Below, piece after piece: positions 15,718 through 20,765 of a stretch of 20,765 bases of DNA. Positions within the stretch are counted from its first letter, which is position 1, and each line of letters starts with the position of its first letter. The stretch covers positions 1 through 20,765 of the forward strand of contig JALOAD010000057.1 in the NCBI GenBank assembly GCA_023228995.1, read 5' to 3'. The stretch is from Candidatus Muiribacterium halophilum. Its GTDB lineage: Bacteria; Muiribacteriota; Muiribacteriia; Muiribacteriales; Muiribacteriaceae. The position numbers and the translations under genes were made by a program. The notes beneath the pieces were generated by a model. The model did not search any database. It saw only the letters and a program-made list of their open reading frames with translations, and was not told where the DNA came from.

Positions 15718-17324
15718 TGACTGATGCAATGCAAAAACAATTAGGTGCAACTTTATGGAAAATTGCCGACCAGTTACGTGGAGCTATGAATGCAGATGAT
15801 TTTCGTGATTACATGCTTTCTTTTCTATTTTTAAGATATCTTTCAGATAATTATGAAAAAGCCTCTCAAAGAGAGCTTGGAAAAGATTATCCAAAACTTA
15901 AAGAAGATGATAAAAGAAATCCTCTTTCTGTATGGTATGAAGAAAATAAAGATGACACAATAGAATTTGAAAAACAGATGCGACGAAAAATTCATTATAT
16001 TATAAGACCTGAATATTTATGGAGTAGTATTTATGAATTAGCAAGAACTCAAAGTGATGATTTATTAAAAACTTTACAAGCAGGTTTTAAACACGTTGAA
16101 AATGATTCTTTTGAAAGTACATTTCAAGGGTTGTTTTCTGAGATAAATTTAAACTCAGAAAAACTTGGAAAAAATTATACTGCTCGTAATGAAAAACTCT
16201 GTAATATTGTTAAAAAAATCGCTGAAGGTCTTTCAGATTTTTCAACAGAAAGTGATATTTTAGGTGATGCTTATGAGTATCTTATTGGACAATTTGCTTC
16301 AGGTTCTGGGAAAAAAGCTGGTGAATTTTATACTCCTCAGCAAATTTCAACAATATTATCAAAAATAGTTATATTAGATAATCAGGACCCGAGTTCCGGA
16401 AAAAAGAAAACATTAAGAAAAGTGTTTGATTTTGCTTGTGGTTCAGGTTCTTTGCTTTTAAATGTTAGAAAAAATATTGGAAAAGAAAATATTGGAAAAA
16501 TATACGGGCAGGAGAAAAATATTACAACCTACAATCTTGCTCGAATGAATATGTTACTACATGGTATGAAAGATTCAGAATTTATTATACATCATGGGGA
16601 TTCACTTGTTAATGACTGGGATATTCTTAATGAAATTAATCCATCAAAAAAGCTTGAATTTGATGCAATTGTAGCAAATCCTCCATTTAGTTATAGATGG
16701 GATCCTAAGGAGTCGCTTGCGGATGATTTTCGATTTACTAATTATGGTATTGCACCAAAATCAGCTGCTGATTTTGCTTTTTTACTTCATGGATTTCATT
16801 TTTTAAGTGATGAAGGCACTATGGCAATAATATTACCACATGGTGTGCTTTTTCGTGGTGGTGTTGAAAAGAAAATCCGCACCAAATTACTTGAAGATGG
16901 AAATATTGATACTGTTATTGGATTGCCATCAAATCTTTTCTTTTCAACAGGAATACCAGTATGTATATTGATTTTAAAAAAATGTAAAAAATTTGATGAC
17001 GTTTTATTTATTAATGCAAGTGAATATTTTGAAAAAGGAAAACGACAAAATAATCTTTCAGATGAACATATTGATAAAATTGTAGATACATATCAATACA
17101 GAAAGGAAGAGAAAAGATATTCACGTTGTGTTTCAATGAAGGAAATTGAAAAAAACGATTTTAATTTAAATATTTCTCGATATATTAGTACATCTTTACC
17201 TGAACCTATTGTTGATGTTTTAGAAGTTAATAAAGAATTGGAAGAAATTGAGAAGAAAATATTAAAAGCAAAGCAGACACATAATGAGTTTCTTAAAAAA
17301 CTTGGATTACCAAAATTGCCTTGA
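15717..17324 (+). CDS. hsdM: Type I restriction-modification methyltransferase, M subunit
   Basis: HsdM transfers a methyl group from S-adenosylmethionine to adenine in the site chosen by HsdS. The 535-residue product starts with the HsdM N-terminal helical domain (LGATLWKIADQLRGAMNADD, then FLFLRYLSDNYE). It contains the SAM-binding motif DFACGSGSLL (238-247) and the catalytic NPPF (321-324) of N6-adenine methylases. The C-terminal helices (NKELEEIEKKILKAKQTHNE) fit the HsdS-contacting tail. The start shares one base with the previous stop (TAATG) and has GGAGG at 15703-15707. Unusually it follows rather than precedes hsdR and hsdS, so protective methylase is made after the nuclease subunit. 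Confidence 0.96.
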   Translation: MTDAMQKQLGATLWKIADQLRGAMNADDFRDYMLSFLFLRYLSDNYEKASQRELGKDYPKLKEDDKRNPLSVWYEENKDDTIEFEKQMRRKIHYIIRPEYLWSSIYELARTQSDDLLKTLQAGFKHVENDSFESTFQGLFSEINLNSEKLGKNYTARNEKLCNIVKKIAEGLSDFSTESDILGDAYEYLIGQFASGSGKKAGEFYTPQQISTILSKIVILDNQDPSSGKKKTLRKVFDFACGSGSLLLNVRKNIGKENIGKIYGQEKNITTYNLARMNMLLHGMKDSEFIIHHGDSLVNDWDILNEINPSKKLEFDAIVANPPFSYRWDPKESLADDFRFTNYGIAPKSAADFAFLLHGFHFLSDEGTMAIILPHGVLFRGGVEKKIRTKLLEDGNIDTVIGLPSNLFFSTGIPVCILILKKCKKFDDVLFINASEYFEKGKRQNNLSDEHIDKIVDTYQYRKEEKRYSRCVSMKEIEKNDFNLNISRYISTSLPEPIVDVLEVNKELEEIEKKILKAKQTHNEFLKKLGLPKLP

Positions 17325-17337
17325 ATGGTAGCAAACT

Positions 17338-17907
17338 ATGAATAATTTAAATTATTTTTTTGATTATGGAATAAATGGACTTTTTTTGATTATATTTATC
17401 TATTTGTTTAAAGTGTATATTCCTAAAAAAACAAAATTTGATTTTGATAAATTGATGCAATTACAGGACTTTGTCAACAAAAAAGATCTTGAAGAATTAA
17501 AAGTAAAATTGTCGGATTTAAGCTATAAAAATCAATTAGATATTTCAGATGAAAGAAAAGTTTTAAATGCCTTAATGGCAGATATCGGTGAACTAATTTT
17601 TTTATATTCATATGAAGATTGTGGATATGAAATTTTTTATGACTATTTTGAAGATAATATTGAGCAAATAGATGAAATTACATCAAATTTACAGAAGAAA
17701 AACTTTCAATACAAAATTAATTTAAATCCAGAAATTGATTGTTTGATTACAAAAATAATTTCAAAATCATTTGAAATATTGAATAGATTGGATTATGACA
17801 AAAATTATGATATTGATAAAAGTAAAAATGTTGTTAAGCGAAAAATCAATACTCTGAGAAAAAAATATAATAAATTGCTATTTTTGATAAAAAAAGAATC
17901 AAATTAA
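17338..17907 (+). CDS. Small membrane-anchored protein of unknown function in the hsd operon
   Basis: The ATG at 17338 is 13 bases after the hsdM stop, without a strong ribosome-binding site, so co-transcription is likely. The 189-residue product has one hydrophobic segment near the N-terminus (about 14-28, INGLFLIIFIYLFKVYI), followed by KK and a soluble, helix-rich, charged remainder. That part includes an aromatic-acidic stretch (FLYSYEDCGYEIFYDYFED) and a basic C-terminal end. I recognise no family. It could be a membrane-tethered accessory to the restriction/nuclease system or an unrelated hitchhiker. The reading frame is clean and its codon use matches its neighbours. Confidence 0.7.
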   Translation: MNNLNYFFDYGINGLFLIIFIYLFKVYIPKKTKFDFDKLMQLQDFVNKKDLEELKVKLSDLSYKNQLDISDERKVLNALMADIGELIFLYSYEDCGYEIFYDYFEDNIEQIDEITSNLQKKNFQYKINLNPEIDCLITKIISKSFEILNRLDYDKNYDIDKSKNVVKRKINTLRKKYNKLLFLIKKESN

Positions 17908-17957
17908 CAAACATTAAAAGGATATTTAATTAAAAAAAATCGATATATAAATCAGAT

Positions 17958-17966
17958 GGGGTCAGA
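17958..17966 (+). repeat. GGGGTCAGA motif shared with the inverted-repeat element
   Basis: GGGGTCAGA at 17958-17966 is identical to the outer nine bases of the element at 307-486 and overlaps the last codons of the transposase remnant on the other strand. It may be the scar of a related repeat. Nine bases alone could be chance. Confidence 0.3.
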
Positions 17967-18351
17967 TACTATGATTAAAGTCAACTGAAAAATCAGCTTT
18001 ATTTTTAAACATAGAATAACTGATCAATATTAATTTTCTCATACATGCTATTATTGCTACTTTTTTCTTTTTATTGTTACTTAATAATCTTTCATACTGT
18101 TTTTTTAATAATTCATTATATCTGATAGCATTCATAGTAGGAAAATATAATATTGTTCTAACTCTTTTATTACCACATTTACTTATCTTTTTTCTTCCTG
18201 AGACTGAAGTGCCTGAACTTCTTTCAACTACATCTAATCCTGCTAATGCTGTTATTTGCTGTCTGTTTGCATTTGTATATATTTTGAAAAATGTTAATAA
18301 ATATATTGCTAGATATTGAGCAATTGAAGATTTTTTTGTATTAAATTCTAT
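17962..18351 (-). pseudogene. IS110-family transposase remnant, C-terminal part
   Basis: Read on the minus strand, 18351 down to the stop TGA at 17964-17962 is one open frame of about 129 residues with no usable start. It contains FFKIYTNANRQQITALAGLD, then RSSGTSVSGRKKISKCGNKR, VRTILYFPTMNA and VAIIACMRKLILISYSMFKN. This is the C-terminal domain of IS110-family transposases (AGLxP...SGxSxxGxxxISKxGNxxLR). The N-terminal RuvC-like DEDD domain, a further ~200-250 residues, is absent: the frame is closed by TAG at 18354-18352 and the HNH gene follows. It is therefore a decayed insertion-sequence fragment that cannot act alone. Confidence 0.85.
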
Positions 18352-18363
18352 CTATGATAAAAT
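18336..18363 (+). promoter_or_regulatory. Possible promoter of the HNH nuclease gene
   Basis: TTGTAT (18336-18341) and TAAAAT (18358-18363) are 16 bases apart. The start point would lie near 18370, some 45 bases before the TTG start at 18417. In such AT-rich DNA matches of this quality are frequent. Confidence 0.3.
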
Positions 18364-18404
18364 ATATTATTATTAAAATTAATATATTTTTGAGTTTTTT
18401 TAAA

Positions 18405-18411
18405 AAGGAGG
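18405..18411 (+). promoter_or_regulatory. Strong ribosome-binding site that sets a TTG start
   Basis: AAGGAGG lies five bases before TTG 18417-18419. It is inside the frame that could also open at ATG 18354, but that ATG has no ribosome-binding site and would add a hydrophobic, AT-biased 21-residue leader. The TTG is therefore the likely start. Confidence 0.7.
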
Positions 18412-18416
18412 TTTTT

Positions 18417-19505
18417 TTGGGAAAAAATGAACCAAAAGAATTTTTTATATTTTTAGATGATGAAATTCATAAAACTAAAACTAAAACTGTTAGGTATTAT
18501 ACTTCATTAAACGATTTAGAAAAGATTGGATTTAAAACAGAGACTGATTGGATAAATGGCAAAGAAGGTTCGCAAGATGGATATATTTTTTTCGATTGTG
18601 AATTAGTAAAAAAATATACAGGAGAATTTAAGAAAGATTTAAATACAGCCTGGTTTCCAAAACATGGAAAAAAAATAGGGGATAATACTTTTTTAATTGT
18701 TTTTGATTATAAAAATCCAGATGAAAAACATCCAGTTGAAAATAAATATAATTTTGTTGAAAATTTACCATATTATGTTAATTATATTATTGGTAAAAAA
18801 GATGATGGGGAGCAAGGTGATATTGAGACCATTAATTTTTATAATGTTTTGAATAAAAATAAAAAACTTTTTTGTTTAGGAAAAAAACTTTCTAAAGATT
18901 CTTCCTTTGTTGATAAATTCAATAATGATACTGTTATAAATTTTTTTAAAGAATTAAAAAAAATGGGATTCGTGCGTGTCCCAGATAAAAATACAAATGA
19001 AGATAAAAATTTATTGAATATCTGGAATAGATATGAACCTGAAAAAGTGAAAGAGGATATAAAAAAAATTGATAATGTAGAAAGTATTAAACAAATCACA
19101 GGTGAAGAAAAGGAAAGATTGCAAAAATATAGAGTTAATCAGGGATTATTTAGAAAAAAACTGATTAAAGGCAGGATTAACAAGGGTACTGTTAAATGTG
19201 ATTTATGTGAAATTGATATTCAAGAATTGTTAAATGCCAGTCATATAAAACCATGGTCAGAATCTAATGGTGAAGAAAAATTGGATATTAATAACGGCTT
19301 ATTATTATGTCCAATTCACGATGCTCTTTTTGATAAAGGTTTTATATCATTTGAAGATGATGGGAAAATAGTAATTTCTAAAAAAATAGAGCAGGATAAA
19401 TACAAAAATTTTTCTATTAAAGCAGATATGAATTTAAAAAAAACAAATAGTAGTATAGTTAAATATTTAAAATGGCATAGAGAGAATTTATTCATTAAAC
19501 CATGA
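18417..19505 (+). CDS. HNH endonuclease domain protein (HNH_2-like)
   Basis: From the TTG at 18417 the product has 362 residues. The C-terminal third carries an HNH nuclease of the HNH_2 type: a zinc pair C261-x2-C264 (KCDLCEI), NASHIKPWSE with H276, then DINNGLLLCPIHDALFDKG with N293, C298 and H301. This layout is shared by many restriction-like HNH enzymes. Residues 1-200 (KEFFIFLDDEIHKTKTKTVR, later GKEGSQDGYIFFDC) match no family I know and may recognise DNA or a signal. The gene stands alone between a transposase remnant and a convergent transporter, so it is not part of the hsd operon, but its closeness to it suggests a defence role. Target and trigger are unknown. Confidence 0.82.
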   Translation: MGKNEPKEFFIFLDDEIHKTKTKTVRYYTSLNDLEKIGFKTETDWINGKEGSQDGYIFFDCELVKKYTGEFKKDLNTAWFPKHGKKIGDNTFLIVFDYKNPDEKHPVENKYNFVENLPYYVNYIIGKKDDGEQGDIETINFYNVLNKNKKLFCLGKKLSKDSSFVDKFNNDTVINFFKELKKMGFVRVPDKNTNEDKNLLNIWNRYEPEKVKEDIKKIDNVESIKQITGEEKERLQKYRVNQGLFRKKLIKGRINKGTVKCDLCEIDIQELLNASHIKPWSESNGEEKLDINNGLLLCPIHDALFDKGFISFEDDGKIVISKKIEQDKYKNFSIKADMNLKKTNSSIVKYLKWHRENLFIKP

Positions 19506-19599
19506 GTGTCTCTTTTCGACATTGTGTTAATTATAAAATATGAGATTCCACTTATGAATGTAATAAAAGAGGTCATAAATTTGGTAAGACCAGACACTA
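19506..19599. other. Convergent intergenic gap flanked by a short inverted repeat
   Basis: The HNH gene and the transporter gene converge here. AGTGTCT (19505-19511) and AGACACT (19592-19598) are perfect inverted copies at almost the exact edges of the gap. No compact GC-rich hairpin with a T-run, as expected of a bidirectional terminator, was found. Confidence 0.35.
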
Positions 19600-20765
19600 T
19601 TATTCTTTTACCAATATAAGTTTGTTCCTTTTCCTTAAAAATATGAACATTATGAAAGTTATAATCGAATCAATTGCCATTCCAACACCAAACATTATAG
19701 CTATTTTGTTTAATGAAGGAACAAAATAATTCTGTTTGTATGCTATGAAAAGACCGCCATAAAAGAATGTATTTACAATGAGTGATTGATATAACATTAA
19801 ATCGGTTCTTCCGAGTCCATAAAAAATACTATCTACAACATTATTAAATGCAAATATTATATAAAAAACAATTGATATCTTAGCAATAAATACAACATTG
19901 ATAAAATTTTCTACATTCATAAATTTCCCAACAAATAGGTTCCAAAATGGAATGGTCAAGATCCATAATCCACAGACAATTCCTGTAATAATCATATATG
20001 AAGGAAACATTTTATCTACATTATTATGATCTTCGGCTGAATCTCTTTTAATTAATTCTCCTAAAGCCATTATTGGAAGAAGTAACCATCCCCATATAAA
20101 ACTATTTGCAACCCAGAAGGTTCCTTGTTCCTGAACCATATTTATCATCCTAATTATCATTAAAGTAAAGGCTGCATTCCTAACAAAAGATTCAAGACCA
20201 GATAATCCACCTATTTTAAACCAATCTTTTTGCCATTTAAAATCATTTTTTGTTTTATTGAAAAGGTATATTTTTTCACTTTTTAGAAATTTTATTCCTG
20301 ATATAACTAGAAATATATTAACTAATATATTTCCAATTGCTATTCCATTAACTCCAATATTTAAAGAAAAGGAAAGATTACTAACCAAAAATGTATCTGA
20401 AAGGATTGTTAAGATCATTTGAAGTCCAAGCAATATAAGAAGTTTTTTATTTCTGTTAAGTAGTATTAAAACTATAGAAATAAATTTAAAAAGAACAGAT
20501 ATTTGAATTGCTAGTGCTTCAAGCCTTATATATGTAACAGTTGCAGCCAAAATTTCTTCTTTTTGTCCCATAAATCTTAAAAGAGGTTCAGTAAATGTTA
20601 TCATAAATATAGTCATCAATAAAAAAACTAGGAATGATGTTATTAATCCAGTTTTAACTCTATTATTTAAATCTGATTTATTTTCCAGACCTTTACTTAT
20701 TAAATAAAACAATGGAAGAATTAATGCCTCTTGAACTACTTCATAAAATATATTTACCCAAGCAA
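19600..20765 (-). CDS. MATE-type multidrug/Na+ efflux transporter, N-terminus outside the window
   Basis: The minus-strand frame stops at 19602-19600 and stays open to the window edge; upstream of the first internal Met (20712) it reads AWVNIFYEVVQEALILPLFY, so the gene continues to the right and about 388 residues are visible. Repeated hydrophobic segments (about eleven) are separated by short charged loops. Features such as GLENKSDLNNRVKTGLI, GVNGIAIGNI and VDSIFYGLGRTDLMLY are typical of the MATE/polysaccharide-flippase superfamily, and a whole MATE protein is about 450 residues. Substrate is unknown; a flippase-like relative is possible. It points toward the HNH gene and is likely an unrelated chromosomal gene at the border of the defence island. 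Confidence 0.82.
   Translation of the reverse strand, partial: AWVNIFYEVVQEALILPLFYLISKGLENKSDLNNRVKTGLITSFLVFLLMTIFMITFTEPLLRFMGQKEEILAATVTYIRLEALAIQISVLFKFISIVLILLNRNKKLLILLGLQMILTILSDTFLVSNLSFSLNIGVNGIAIGNILVNIFLVISGIKFLKSEKIYLFNKTKNDFKWQKDWFKIGGLSGLESFVRNAAFTLMIIRMINMVQEQGTFWVANSFIWGWLLLPIMALGELIKRDSAEDHNNVDKMFPSYMIITGIVCGLWILTIPFWNLFVGKFMNVENFINVVFIAKISIVFYIIFAFNNVVDSIFYGLGRTDLMLYQSLIVNTFFYGGLFIAYKQNYFVPSLNKIAIMFGVGMAIDSIITFIMFIFLRKRNKLILVKE

Noticed and set aside
18074-18319. 81-codon plus-strand frame
   Set aside because: It is the antisense shadow of the IS110 transposase fragment, whose minus-strand translation matches a known family.
1-20765. CRISPR array
   Set aside because: No regularly spaced direct repeats of 24-40 bp with variable spacers were seen, even near the possible Cas7-like fragment.
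1-20765. tRNA or rRNA genes
   Set aside because: No cloverleaf with a TTCGANNC-type T-loop or rRNA-like GC-richer stretch was noticed in the intergenic regions.

Overview
The window is AT-rich throughout and most likely comes from a Gram-negative (diderm) bacterium. It carries an RND-type efflux pair, an exported protein with a signal peptide, and A/T-ending codons. The lineage cannot be fixed from the sequence; an AT-rich anaerobic group such as spirochaetes or a Cloacimonadota/Delongbacteria-like lineage is only a guess.

Left part (1-8055). A short, apparently broken gene at 112-405 (N-terminus faintly like Cas7/RAMP proteins) runs into a ~180-bp element with 30-bp inverted ends (307-486). 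A compact same-strand cluster follows: RND membrane-fusion protein, RND permease, a radical SAM protein with a C-terminal winged helix, an exported protein of unknown function and a metallo-beta-lactamase-fold hydrolase. Start and stop codons overlap or nearly touch at three of these junctions.

Middle (8056-10146). Two repeat-rich spacers flank a RhuM-Fic/Doc fusion gene. Both carry an ATTCCY-type 8-bp hairpin followed by CCAG in the same orientation, plus GGTGA-rich repeats. The first spacer holds several successive inverted repeats; the second holds a TGTCGACC inverted repeat and ends in a good sigma70-like promoter overlapped by operator-like repeats.

Defence operon (10207-17907). The order is hsdR, hsdS, a PrrC/RloC-like ATPase, hsdM and a small membrane-anchored protein of unknown function, all tightly coupled. 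The ATPase has RloC/PrrC-type nucleotide-binding motifs and a C-terminal R353-x3-E357...H392 arrangement like the anticodon-nuclease triad of PrrC. The inferred logic is a type I restriction-modification system with a built-in backup: if a phage disables restriction, the nuclease would be released to cut tRNA. The neighbouring RhuM-Fic protein and a separate HNH nuclease (18417-19505) make this a small defence island.

Right edge. A minus-strand C-terminal fragment of an IS110-family transposase (17962-18351) lies between the operon and the HNH gene. A MATE-type transporter on the minus strand runs off the end of the window.
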